Of a stretch of 64,000 bases of DNA, positions 1-8,948 are shown piece after piece (positions within the stretch are counted from its first letter, which is position 1; each line of letters begins with the position of its first letter). The position numbers and the translations under genes are program-made. Source of the stretch: Streptomyces brasiliensis (GTDB taxonomy: Bacteria; Actinomycetota; Actinomycetes; Streptomycetales; Streptomycetaceae); NCBI RefSeq assembly GCF_014647875.1, contig NZ_BMQA01000003.1:328626-392625 (forward strand), given 5' to 3'. The notes below the pieces were generated by a model. It made no database searches and had not been told where the DNA came from. It worked only from the letters and a program-made list of their open reading frames with translations.

Positions 1-574
1 CGGCGACGGCGGGGTCGTTCATCCAGCGGCTGATGAGCGGCAGGTCGTGTTCCGGGCGGACCGGGACGAGCTCGAAGGGACCGGCAGAGGTGTCTCCGGG
101 GCCCCAGGCTCCTACGCGGTCGAGCAGGTCGTCGTCTTGCGTGGAAACCGGGTTGTTGTCGTTCGCGACGGCAGGTGGGGCCTGGTCCACGACCTCGAAC
201 CGGGCATGGTCCACCACCGAGAACGGGGCAACGTCCGCGACAGTGGCCGAAGCGTCGTCCGTCAGGGCGAGCAAATCATCGTCCATGAGGGCGAGTTGAT
301 CCGGGGCGGTGACGGGTCGCACTGCGGCTCGGGCGAACCCTCCGTCGGCGCCGGCAGGCTTGCCTTCAGCGGGGGTTGAGCGGACTTCCGCGTTCCGCTC
401 TCCCTTCCGGCCATCGCCGTCGGCTGTCTCCCCGGCGAAGAGGGCGACAAGTTCGTCAGGGAGACGCAGGTCCAGTGTGTCCTCGCTGTCTCCGCCGGAG
501 CCGGGACGGCCCGGGTACTCCGGGGCCGGGACAGGGCCGTGGCCGGCGTCGGCGCTCGCGTCGGTGGGAGGCAC
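1..574 (-). CDS. Siderophore-type GNAT acyltransferase (IucB/RhbD-like), 3' part outside window
   Basis: The frame runs open off the left edge, so the C-terminus and most of the catalytic domain are missing. About 191 codons are visible. The last ones read FELVPVRPEHDLPLISRWMN, the characteristic opening of the GNAT domain that acylates the hydroxylamine of hydroxamate siderophores. Before it lies an unusual stretch of about 165 residues rich in Asp, Pro, Gly and Ala with no recognisable fold. I chose the GTG at 574 because AAGGAGG (580-586) sits five bases upstream; an in-frame ATG at 607 is the alternative but has no such site. It follows the synthetase gene by 70 bp on the same strand, so it should be the third gene of the siderophore operon. 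The family call is fairly safe; the acyl group is unknown. Confidence 0.75.
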   Translation of the reverse strand, partial: MPPTDASADAGHGPVPAPEYPGRPGSGGDSEDTLDLRLPDELVALFAGETADGDGRKGERNAEVRSTPAEGKPAGADGGFARAAVRPVTAPDQLALMDDDLLALTDDASATVADVAPFSVVDHARFEVVDQAPPAVANDNNPVSTQDDDLLDRVGAWGPGDTSAGPFELVPVRPEHDLPLISRWMNDPAVA

Positions 575-643
575 AGCGCCCTCCTTTCGGGAGCCGAGGT
601 GGGTCATGGTCCTCGGGGGTGAATGAAGTCGATGCTGTTCGGT

Positions 644-2680
644 TCAGCAGTGAAGGGGGTTGGCGATGGTGACGTAGATGGACTGGGTGTCGACCGGGCC
701 CACGAGTTCGTCGAGACCATGCAGCCGGGTCAGCAGATTGGCCTTGCAGCGCAGGACGGGTGAGTCGAGCAGGAGGGAGGGCAGAGACGTGCGAAGAGGT
801 GCAGGCCCCGAGGTGACGTCCGCGAGGAATCGGCGGAAGGCGGCGAGCAGCAGCGTCTCGTCGGCGAGATGCTGGGAGCCGAAGGCGCCGATCACGCCGA
901 GCACGTTGTTGATGGCGAGGTAATAGGCGAAGCGTTCATCGGCGACCTCGTCGGAGACGAAGGTGTCGCTCCGCTCGCCGATGCCGGGCAGTCGGGCATT
1001 CAGATCGGCACGCCGGGATGAGCGGAAGTAGTAACCCTGGTTGTCGCGGTACCGGCCGCCCACCGGCCAGCCGTCCGGGTCCAGCAGGAGCAGCGTGTTC
1101 TGCTGGTGCGCTTCGAGGGCGATGCCGGCCTCGCTGTCCAGCCACAGCACAGGACGCACGACCTGCTCCAGGTACCGCAGGAACCACTCTGCAGCGACGG
1201 CACCACGGGAGCGGCCCGACCGCTCGACCAGCCGCGTGACGACGTGGGCGAGACGGGAGCCGAGAGGTGGTGGTGTCCCTCTGCCCCCGTACTCGGATCC
1301 GGGGTCATCAGCCAGTGCGTCTCTGCCGGCAGCAGGACGGGCCATGGGCCGGGGCGAAACGAGACCGGCGACGCAGGAGACGTCGTCGGACGGGAGGAAG
1401 GGGTTGTACCGGATCACCACGTCGAGGCCGGGGACGGGCAGGCCGTCGGGGCCGTCGACGGCCACCCAGGCGGGATCGCGAACGATGTCGAAGCCCGGGT
1501 GCACGGCCTGCCACTGCCTGGACAGGCCGCTGCGCAACAGACGGTGGACCTCGACGCCACGGTGGAGTTCCTTGCGGAGGTTCTCACGGCGGGAGTTGGT
1601 GATTCGAAGACCCAGCGACAGTTTGAGCATCGCAGGGGTGCCGGACTGGTGGACGGTGCGTACGGAGGAGGTGGGGTTCCAGGGAGGGCCGTAGGGGCCG
1701 AGGTCCCGGAGCAGCCCGGCATCGAGCAGGGCCGCGATCTCGTCGCGGTGCCGGACCTCGCGCGATTGCCACGGGTGCAGGGGCAGAGCGGCGTAGCCGT
1801 CGGGCAACGGGAGGCTGGTGCCCGCGAGCCGTGCCGTGAGGTGCTCCGCCGGAACGGGACGGCCGCGGTCCGTCCAGGCCGAGTCGGTTGTGAGCACGGA
1901 AGGCGCGACAGCCATCCAGTGGAGGGGAAAGGAGCCGCGTAATTCGGGTGAGTACAGGCGGGCTTCGGTACCGGACAGGTCTTCGCGACTCTTCGGGGTC
2001 GGGTGCAGGGGGTGTCCGAGGAGCAGTGCCTGCTCGGCGCTGAGAAAGAGGTCGGGACCGTCGGCGGGCTGCTCACGCCGGTCGCTGATGAACGTGACGG
2101 TACGGGCGACGGAGTCGGCCACCCTGGCAACGAGGTCACCGCCGTGCGTCGTCACGGCGGCTACGGGGTCGGTCGCTGCGGCGCCGGTTCCGGGGGGTGT
2201 TTCCCTGGAGAGCAGTGCCGCGAGCGTGACGGCGTCGACCGGCGGGATGTTCTCGAGCCACCCGGATGCTTCGGCAACGCGCGGGAGACCGAAGCGGTGC
2301 CAGCCGGTCGGGGACCAGTAGTGGACCGGTGCGGTGAGCGCTGTTCCGGTGGCGGGAAGGGGGATGTGCAGGGTGCCTGACTCGGGTGCGGGGAGGTTCG
2401 CCTCCCGTACCCAGCATCGGAGCAGGTTCTCCATGGCCGCGGCCTGGGCGGCGGTGTGGGGGTCAGGGTGTTCCAGGGGGTCGGCCGCAGGCGGTGGGCA
2501 CTCGGCCTCCGGGGTGCGGTGCCGCTGCTCGGGGAGCGGCTCCCTCGCCGGTGCGGGGCCCGACGCCGGTACCGATCCTGATGCCGGTCCCGCTCCTGGC
2601 CACCCCGCTGAAGCCTGCGTCACCAGGGAGTTGTCGTCAGGAGTGTGCGAACGGGAGGTGGTGGTAGGAGTGCTGTTCAA
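644..2680 (-). CDS. IucA/IucC family NRPS-independent siderophore synthetase
   Basis: 678-residue NIS synthetase. The family adenylates a carboxylate such as citrate and condenses it with an amine or hydroxylamine of the siderophore precursor. Visible family signatures include the LHPWQ motif, the KLSLGLRITNSRREN segment of the ATP site, and downstream EAHQQNTLL followed by DNQGYYFR. The C-terminal third has the FhuF-like region (KANLLTRL). The first 90 residues are Pro/Ala/Glu-rich and probably disordered. The start is TTG at 2680, supported by GAGGA about seven bases upstream. It lies between a diaminobutyrate aminotransferase and a GNAT gene on the same strand, the arrangement of rhizobactin/schizokinen-type pathways; the decarboxylase and monooxygenase expected for such a pathway are not in this window. 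Confidence 0.88.
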   Translation of the reverse strand: MNSTPTTTSRSHTPDDNSLVTQASAGWPGAGPASGSVPASGPAPAREPLPEQRHRTPEAECPPPAADPLEHPDPHTAAQAAAMENLLRCWVREANLPAPESGTLHIPLPATGTALTAPVHYWSPTGWHRFGLPRVAEASGWLENIPPVDAVTLAALLSRETPPGTGAAATDPVAAVTTHGGDLVARVADSVARTVTFISDRREQPADGPDLFLSAEQALLLGHPLHPTPKSREDLSGTEARLYSPELRGSFPLHWMAVAPSVLTTDSAWTDRGRPVPAEHLTARLAGTSLPLPDGYAALPLHPWQSREVRHRDEIAALLDAGLLRDLGPYGPPWNPTSSVRTVHQSGTPAMLKLSLGLRITNSRRENLRKELHRGVEVHRLLRSGLSRQWQAVHPGFDIVRDPAWVAVDGPDGLPVPGLDVVIRYNPFLPSDDVSCVAGLVSPRPMARPAAGRDALADDPGSEYGGRGTPPPLGSRLAHVVTRLVERSGRSRGAVAAEWFLRYLEQVVRPVLWLDSEAGIALEAHQQNTLLLLDPDGWPVGGRYRDNQGYYFRSSRRADLNARLPGIGERSDTFVSDEVADERFAYYLAINNVLGVIGAFGSQHLADETLLLAAFRRFLADVTSGPAPLRTSLPSLLLDSPVLRCKANLLTRLHGLDELVGPVDTQSIYVTIANPLHC

Positions 2681-2806
2681 GACGGTTCCTCAATGCGGTT
2701 CGGGCTGACGCGGCTCCGCGAGACGGGACGGGGTCGAGCGGGAGCGGTGCGGCAGAGGCTGGACGGCCGAGGTGCGCCGAGAGGCGGCCGATTGGCGCTC
2801 GCCCCG

Positions 2807-4387
2807 CTAACCGGCCCTGCCGGTACCACCTTCGGATCGGCGGCCGGTACGGCCCTCGGGTCGCCGGGGACGACCGACCCGGCCCGTGTCGCTGCGGGCC
2901 ACCGCTGCCACCGCGTCGGTGAGTCGGTCCAGGACCGCTGCCGCTTGTTCATCGCTGATCGTGAGAGGAGGGAGAAGCCTGACAACACTTGAGTGACGTC
3001 CGCCGAGTTCCACGATCAGGCCTCGGCGCAGGCACTCCCGCTGGACGGCGGCGGCGAGTTCGGGAGCCGCGCGCGGTGGGGTGCCGGCGAACTCGTGCTC
3101 GGTGCCGAGGCCGGCCAAGGCTGGTTCTCCCGCTCCCGCTGCTTCCCCGGCTCCCGCTGCTCTTCGCGCCCGCGCGGATTCCTCGGCCCCGGTTACTCCC
3201 CGGGCTCCGACTGATCTCCCGATTCCCGCTGGCTCCCCGCCCCCCTCCGGATCCACCAACTCAACGCCGATCATCAGCCCCCGTCCCCGGACGTCACCCA
3301 CGCAAGCGAACTCCCGCTTGAGCTCATGCAGTTGGAGCAGCATCCGGGAGCCGAGTCCGGCCGCACGTTCGGCGAGACCGTTTTCGCGGACGTGGGTGAG
3401 GGTTGCCGTGCCGGCGGCCATGGCGAGTTGGTTGCCGCGGAAGGTGCCCGCGTGGGCGCCGGGTTCCCAGACGTCGAGGTCGTCGCGGTAGACCACGACA
3501 GCCAGGGGGAGGCTGCCGCCGATGGCCTTGGACAGGACCATCACGTCGGGCGTGATGCCGCTGTGCTCCACGGCCCAGAAGGCGCCGGTGCGGCCGACTC
3601 CGGTCTGGATCTCGTCGGCGATCAGCGGGATGGACCGGTCGGCGGTGATCTTCCGCATGCGGCGCAGCCAGTCGTCGGGGGCGGGGATCACTCCGCCCTC
3701 GCCCAGGACGGGCTCGAGGATCATCCCGGCGGGGAGAGGGACGCCCGACTTCGGGTCGTCGAGGAGGGACTCGGTCCAGCGGGCGCCGAGTTCCGCGCCG
3801 AACGGGCCGCCGACGCCGAAGGGGCAGCGGTAGTCCTGGGGATAGGGGAGGCGGGCGACCCGTACGTCGTCGGCGCCGCCGGACGCGGCCAGGGCGCCGG
3901 AGGTCATGCCGTGGTAGGCGCCGGTGAAGGCGAGGATTCCGGTGCGGCCGGTCGCCGTCCGGACCAGTTTGAACGCCGCTTCGACGGCGTCCGTGCCGGC
4001 CGGGCCGCAGAACTGGACGCGGGCGCGGTCGGCGAGGCCAGGAGGGAGGGTGCGGAACAGTTCGGTGATGAAGGCGTCCTTGACGGGGGTCGCCAGGTCG
4101 AGGACGGAGAGGGGGGCGCCCGAGTCGAGGACCTTGCGGATGGCTTCCAGGACGACCGGGTGGTTGTGGCCGAGGGCGAGGGTTCCTGCGCCGGAGAGAC
4201 AGTCGAGGTAGCGGCGGCCGTCGGCACCCTCGATGGTCAGCCCGCGGGCGCGCACCGGCACGATGGGGAGGGCCCGCGCATAGGTGCGCGCCGAGGACTC
4301 GCGCGCCGACTGGCGCCTCAGGATTCCTTCGTGCGCGCCGCGCGCTCCCTCGCACGTCTCCCCGGTCAACGACTCGGTCACGGCCAC
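2807..4387 (-). CDS. Diaminobutyrate--2-oxoglutarate aminotransferase, class III
   Basis: 526-residue PLP enzyme, likely converting aspartate semialdehyde and glutamate to 2,4-diaminobutyrate as siderophore precursor. The class III core is clear: [18 protein letters not shown] near the N-terminus, [14 protein letters not shown] containing the cofactor Asp, and the PLP lysine in [15 protein letters not shown]. Between the strand ending [14 protein letters not shown] and the C-terminal [16 protein letters not shown] there is an insertion of about 55 residues of Gly/Ala/Glu/Arg (roughly 3080-3250) not expected in the family. The start is GTG at 4387 with GGAGG ten bases upstream; a second GTG at 4381 is possible. 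It is the first gene of the leftward siderophore operon, 126 bp ahead of the synthetase gene. An ectoine EctB role is less likely because no ectA or ectC follows. Confidence 0.85.
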   Translation of the reverse strand: MAVTESLTGETCEGARGAHEGILRRQSARESSARTYARALPIVPVRARGLTIEGADGRRYLDCLSGAGTLALGHNHPVVLEAIRKVLDSGAPLSVLDLATPVKDAFITELFRTLPPGLADRARVQFCGPAGTDAVEAAFKLVRTATGRTGILAFTGAYHGMTSGALAASGGADDVRVARLPYPQDYRCPFGVGGPFGAELGARWTESLLDDPKSGVPLPAGMILEPVLGEGGVIPAPDDWLRRMRKITADRSIPLIADEIQTGVGRTGAFWAVEHSGITPDVMVLSKAIGGSLPLAVVVYRDDLDVWEPGAHAGTFRGNQLAMAAGTATLTHVRENGLAERAAGLGSRMLLQLHELKREFACVGDVRGRGLMIGVELVDPEGGGEPAGIGRSVGARGVTGAEESARARRAAGAGEAAGAGEPALAGLGTEHEFAGTPPRAAPELAAAVQRECLRRGLIVELGGRHSSVVRLLPPLTISDEQAAAVLDRLTDAVAAVARSDTGRVGRPRRPEGRTGRRSEGGTGRAG

Positions 4388-4673
4388 GGTTCCCTGTCCT
4401 CCCGCTGTCCAGAGGCGAGTTGATCCGCGGGGACCGGGTGCAGGCAGCGGGCCCCCCACCGCTACAACCCCGGACGGCTCAGGGGGTTACGGGTTGACTC
4501 AAGATCCTTGCCGTGACGGAACTGTTGCCGTTCGGTCGGAAGTCCCCCACAGCGAGCGCATAGTGTGTGGTGCCATTCCCAGACGCCCGCGAGACCGATG
4601 TGGACCGCATGTGCGTGCGGTGCGTTTCGCGGGCGCGGCACCGAGTTCCTTTACCTCACGGGGAGTCAAGACC

Positions 4674-5906
4674 ATGCGATCCATACGGCCGTCGTTCACC
4701 GTTCGCCGAGGGAGGAGTGGGTCCCGCGGAACCTCCCCCGTGCTGGCGGCCGTCGCTCTCGCCTCGGTGCTGGCGCTGACCGCCACCGCCTGCGGCGGCG
4801 ACAAGGACGACAACGCGGGCGGGGAGGCGTCCGCCTCCGCGACGAGCGGTGCCGACGGCGACGGAAAGATCCAGATCCCGGACGACATCAAGGACAAGCT
4901 CAAAGAGCACGGGATCGACATCGACAAGTGGAAGAACGGCGCCTGGAAGAACTGGGACAGGGACGACTGGCTGCGCGAGGCCAACGACTTCATCAACCCG
5001 ATCATCAAGGGTCTGTGGGACCCGGACCGTATGCGGGACGCCGACGACCCGGACCGGGGTGTCGACGACAACGACCTCTCGGGCGACCAGGGCGTGACCG
5101 ACCCGACGCCGGCGCCGGTCAAGGCACAGGCGGTGCGGCCGCCGTACCACAGCAACGCTGCGACGGCGGGCAAGGTGTTCTTCGACTCCCCCGAGGGCAC
5201 GATGGTCTGCTCGGCGACCGTGGTGGAGGATCCGGCCCACCCGGGCAAGTCCAGCCTGGTGTGGACGGCGGGGCACTGTGTGCACGCCGGCAAGAAGGGC
5301 GGCTGGTACCGCAACATCGCGTTCGTGCCGTCGTACAACGACAAGGGCATGACGGAAGAGCAGTTGCAGAACGCCACCAAGGAGCAGGTCGCTCCGTTCG
5401 GCGTGTGGTGGGGTGACTGGGCGCAGACCTCCCAGCAGTGGATCGAGCAGGGCGGGGAGACGGGCGGGGACGGCGCCTCGTACGACTACGCGGTCATCCA
5501 TGTGACGCCGGAGCAGGGCAACGGCGGCAAGTCGCTGGAGGAGACGGTCGGTTCGGCGCTCCCGGTGAACTTCAAGGCTCCGGCGGTGCCGCAGGTGGAG
5601 AGCATCACGGCGACCGGTTACCCGGCGGCGGCGCCGTTCGACGGTCAGTCGCTGTACCAGTGCCAGGACAAGCCGGGGCGGCTGTCCATCAACAAGGCGG
5701 ACCCGACGATGTACCGGATCGGCTGCACGATGACGGGCGGTTCGTCCGGCGGTGGCTGGGTGGCGACCGGTTCCGACGGCAAGCCGGCTCTGGTGTCCAA
5801 CACCTCGATCGGGCCGGTGAGTTCCGGCTGGCTTGCGGGTCCGCGGCTGGGTGACGTGGCCGAGGGCGTGTATCAGGCGGTCAGCAAGAAGTTCGCCGCT
5901 CAGTAG
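4674..5906 (+). CDS. Secreted trypsin-like (V8-type) serine protease lipoprotein, copy 1
   Basis: 410-residue precursor. An Arg-rich n-region and hydrophobic segment end in the lipobox LTATAC followed by GG, so the mature protein should be lipid-anchored outside the membrane. A linker rich in Asp and Lys (IPDDIKDKLKEHGIDIDKW) precedes a chymotrypsin-fold domain with the triad visible: His in WTAGHC, Asp in YDYAVIHV, Ser in TGGSSGGGW. The residues fit the glutamyl endopeptidase/V8 branch. Substrate unknown. ATG at 4674 is preceded by GGGGAG. It is followed by a hairpin and by a damaged tandem paralogue, with which it shares an 88-bp identical tract (5255-5342). It diverges from the siderophore operon. 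Confidence 0.85.
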   Translation: MRSIRPSFTVRRGRSGSRGTSPVLAAVALASVLALTATACGGDKDDNAGGEASASATSGADGDGKIQIPDDIKDKLKEHGIDIDKWKNGAWKNWDRDDWLREANDFINPIIKGLWDPDRMRDADDPDRGVDDNDLSGDQGVTDPTPAPVKAQAVRPPYHSNAATAGKVFFDSPEGTMVCSATVVEDPAHPGKSSLVWTAGHCVHAGKKGGWYRNIAFVPSYNDKGMTEEQLQNATKEQVAPFGVWWGDWAQTSQQWIEQGGETGGDGASYDYAVIHVTPEQGNGGKSLEETVGSALPVNFKAPAVPQVESITATGYPAAAPFDGQSLYQCQDKPGRLSINKADPTMYRIGCTMTGGSSGGGWVATGSDGKPALVSNTSIGPVSSGWLAGPRLGDVAEGVYQAVSKKFAAQ

Positions 5907-5934
5907 CGGCGGACGGGCGCGGCCGAGTCACAGG

Positions 5935-5979
5935 CGGCGGCGAGGTCCCGCACGGGAGACCTTCACTCCCTCGCCGCCG
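5935..5979 (+). terminator. Hairpin after protease copy 1
   Basis: An 11-bp perfect inverted repeat (CGGCGGCGAGG at 5935-5945 and its complement at 5969-5979) starts 28 bp after the stop codon of the first protease gene. There is no U-run, which is usual for Streptomyces. It probably separates the two tandem protease transcripts. Confidence 0.5.
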
Positions 5980-6042
5980 TTCGTCCCAGCCCCACGGGCA
6001 CAGTGGGGTGTCATCACATGCATCAACGGGGGTAATCGCACC

Positions 6043-7246
6043 ATGCGTTCCATACGTACGCCCTTCGCCCACCGGCGCGGACGGCGGCGCACCGTCCTGG
6101 CCGCCACCGGCCTGGTCGCGGCGCTGGCACTCACGGCCGCGGCCTGCGGCGGCTCGGCCGACGACAGCAAGGCCGGCGACAAGCCCGGCACTTCGCAGGC
6201 GGCCGACGACGGTGGCGGCAAGGTCGAGATCCCGGCCGACATCGCCGGCAAGCTCAAGGAACACGGCATCGACGTCGACAAGTGGGGCGACGGCGGCTGG
6301 CAGGACTGGGACAAGGACAAGTGGCTCAGTGAGGCCAAGGACTTCGTCAACCCGGTGATCGAGGGCCTGTGGAAGCCGGAGCGGATGAAGTCCGCGAAGG
6401 AGGCCGACAAGACGGTCTCGACGAAGGACGCCTCGGCCGACCAGGGCGTCAGCGACCCGGAGCCGCAGCCCGTGCAGGCACAGGCGGAGAAGACGCCGTA
6501 CCACGACAACGCGGCGCCCGTCGGCAAGGTCTTCTTCGACTCGCCCGAGGGTTCGATGGTCTGTTCGGGCACCGGTCAAGGACGTCAACCACCCGGGCAA
6601 GTCCAACCTGGTGTGGACGGCGGGGCACTGTGTGCACGCCGGCAAGAAGGGCGGCTGGTACCGCAACATCGCGTTCGTGCCGTCGTACAACGACCTGGGC
6701 AAGCCCGAGGCGGAGCTGGCGAACGCGACGGCGTCGCAGATCGCACCGTACGGCCAGTGGTGGGCGGACTGGGCGTCGACCTCGAACCAGTGGACCCAGG
6801 GCGGCTCGGAGACGGGCGGCGCGGGTGCCACGTACGACTACGCGGTGCTGCACGTGAAGCCCGAGTCCGGGTCGAAGTCCCTGGAGGAGACCGTCGGCGC
6901 GGCGCTGGACGTGGACTTCTCCGCGCCGTCCTCCGCGGTGAGCAGCATGGGCGCCTGGGGGTATCCGGCCGCGCCGCCGTACGGCGGTCAGCGGATGTTC
7001 CGGTGCATCGACCGGCCGGGGCGGCTGTCGCTGAGCCCGGCGCTGCCGACGATGTACCGCATCGGCTGCACGATGACCGGTGGCTCGTCCGGCGGCGGCT
7101 GGTTCCGGGTGGTGGACGGCAGGACCGAGCTGGTGTCGAACACCTCGATCGGCCCGACGGACAACACCTGGCTGGCGGGTCCGCAGCTCGGCCAGGAGGC
7201 CGAGGCGCTCTACCAGAACATGAGCAGGACGTACGGCGGCCGGTGA
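6043..7246 (+). pseudogene. Serine protease lipoprotein paralogue, copy 2, frameshifted
   Basis: Tandem duplicate of the gene at 4674. Frame 1 starts at ATG 6043 (GGGGGT upstream) and encodes the signal peptide with lipobox LTAAAC, the linker (IPADIAGKLKEHGIDVDKW) and the first strands up to MVCSGT. The frame then breaks at about 6574. The remainder, with WTAGHC, TYDYAVLHV and TGGSSGGGW, continues in another frame to 7246. Comparison with copy 1 shows that ACC GTC GTC AAG was expected where ACCGGTCAAG occurs, a 2-nt loss from a GTCGTC tandem. All catalytic residues lie after the break, so the product as read cannot be a protease. It may be a real pseudogene, a phase-variable gene or a sequencing error; the rest is intact, suggesting a recent or artefactual break. 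Confidence 0.8.
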
Positions 7247-7257
7247 CACCGGCACGG

Positions 7258-7296
7258 CGAAGGCCCGCCTCCGCTGTGCGCGGGGGCGGGCCTTCG
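7258..7296. terminator. Bidirectional hairpin between protease copy 2 and hflX
   Basis: Perfect 12-bp arms (CGAAGGCCCGCC at 7258-7269 and the complement at 7285-7296) around a 15-nt loop lie between two convergent genes that end at 7246 and 7308. The symmetrical stem should stop transcription from both sides. Confidence 0.7.
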
Positions 7297-7307
7297 TGCG
7301 CAGATGG

Positions 7308-8798
7308 TCAGAGCGCGGGAGCCGGCACGTACGGCGCGAGGTCCGCGGCCAGTTCCTCGTGGACGCGCACCTTGAGCAGGGTGCCCTCCGCGGTGTGCTC
7401 CTCGGAGATCACCTCGCCCTCGGTGTGGGCGCGGGCCACCAGCTTGCCGTGCGTGTAGGGCACGAGCGCCTCGATCTCGACCGAGGGACGCGGCAGCTCG
7501 TTGTCGATGAGCGCGAGCAGTTCGTCGATGCCCTGACCGGTGCGCGCCGAGACCGCGATGGACCGCTTCTCGACCCGCAGCAGCCGCTGGAGCACCAGCG
7601 GGTCGGCCGCGTCCGCCTTGTTGATCACGACGATCTCGGGTACGCCGGTGGCGCCGACGTCCCTGATCACCTCGCGTACGGCGGCCAGCTGCTCCTCGGG
7701 CACCGGATGCGAACCGTCCACCACGTGCAGGATCAGGTCGGAGTCGCCGACCTCCTCCATGGTGGAGCGGAACGCCTCGACCAGGTGGTGCGGCAGGTGC
7801 CGTACAAAGCCGACCGTGTCGGTCAGCGTGTACAGGCGGCCGCTCGGGGTCTCCGCCCGGCGGACGGTCGGGTCCAGGGTCGCGAACAGGGCGTTCTCGA
7901 CCAGCACACCCGCGCCCGTGAGGCGGTTGAGCAGGGAGGACTTGCCGGCGTTGGTGTAGCCCGCGATGGCGACGGACGGCACCTTGTTGCGGCGGCGCTC
8001 CTGGCGCTTGATCTCGCGGCCGGTCTTCATGTCCGCGATCTCCCGGCGCATCTTCGCCATCTTCTCGCGGATCCGGCGCCGGTCCGTCTCGATCTTGGTC
8101 TCACCGGGGCCACGCGTCGCGAGGCCGCCGCGACCGCCACCCATCTGCCGGGACAGCGACTGACCCCAGCCACGGAGCCTCGGCAGCATGTACTGCATCT
8201 GTGCGAGCGCCACCTGCGCCTTGCCCTCTCGGGACTTGGCGTGCTGGGCGAAGATGTCCAGGATCAGGGCCGTACGGTCGATGACCTTGACCTTGACGAC
8301 GTCCTCGAGCTGGATCAGCTGGCCGGGGCTCAGTTCACCGTCGCAGATGACAGTGTCCGCGCCCGTTTCGATGACGATGTCCCGCAGTTCGAGGGCCTTG
8401 CCGGAGCCGATGTAGGTGGCCGCGTCGGGCTTGTCGCGGCGCTGGATCACACCGTCGAGCACGACCGCGCCCGCGGTCTCCGCGAGGGCGGCCAGCTCGG
8501 CGAGGGAGTTGTCCGCGTCCTGCACGGTCCCGGTGGTCCACACGCCGACGAGCACGACGCGCTCCAGTCGGAGCTGTCGGTACTCGACCTCGGTGACGTC
8601 CTCGAGCTCGGTGGAGAGGCCCACCACGCGGCGCAGGGCCGCGCGCTCGGAGCGGTCGAACTGGTCGCCGTCACGCTCTCCGTCGATCTCGTGGCTCCAG
8701 GCGACGTCCTCTTCCATCAGGGCATCGGCCCGAAGACCTTCGGGGTAGGCGTGCGCGAAGCGCTTGGTGTCCTGGGAAGGGGAAGAAGAGGAGGTCAT
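7308..8798 (-). CDS. hflX: GTPase HflX
   Basis: 496-residue ribosome-associated GTPase that binds the 50S subunit and can split stalled or heat-damaged ribosomes. N-terminal HflX domain with the GSGKALELRD stretch, then a helical linker (GPGETKIETDRRRIREKM), then the G domain: G1 GYTNAGKSSL, G3 DTVGFV, G4 NKAD, G5 near SARTGQG. Length matches actinobacterial HflX, which carries an N-terminal extension. ATG at 8798 has AAGGA five bases upstream. It stands alone between convergent proteases and a leftward M1 peptidase gene whose stop is 150 bp upstream, so its promoter probably lies at 8799-8948. Confidence 0.95.
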   Translation of the reverse strand: MTSSSSPSQDTKRFAHAYPEGLRADALMEEDVAWSHEIDGERDGDQFDRSERAALRRVVGLSTELEDVTEVEYRQLRLERVVLVGVWTTGTVQDADNSLAELAALAETAGAVVLDGVIQRRDKPDAATYIGSGKALELRDIVIETGADTVICDGELSPGQLIQLEDVVKVKVIDRTALILDIFAQHAKSREGKAQVALAQMQYMLPRLRGWGQSLSRQMGGGRGGLATRGPGETKIETDRRRIREKMAKMRREIADMKTGREIKRQERRRNKVPSVAIAGYTNAGKSSLLNRLTGAGVLVENALFATLDPTVRRAETPSGRLYTLTDTVGFVRHLPHHLVEAFRSTMEEVGDSDLILHVVDGSHPVPEEQLAAVREVIRDVGATGVPEIVVINKADAADPLVLQRLLRVEKRSIAVSARTGQGIDELLALIDNELPRPSVEIEALVPYTHGKLVARAHTEGEVISEEHTAEGTLLKVRVHEELAADLAPYVPAPAL

Positions 8799-8948
8799 TG
8801 GATCCTTACGTCGGTGGATATGCCGATATGCAATCGGCTACGGCGATCGCTGGTTACAACGCACGGGGACGTTCGGAGATTCCCGTGCCCGCCCCGTGCC
8901 GCGCCGACCTGACGATGGTCGCACGGCACGGCCCGTCTCGTCACCGGG

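Noticed and set aside
2807..4387. EctB of an ectoine cluster
   Set aside because: The next genes on the strand encode a siderophore synthetase and a GNAT of the IucB type, not ectA or ectC.
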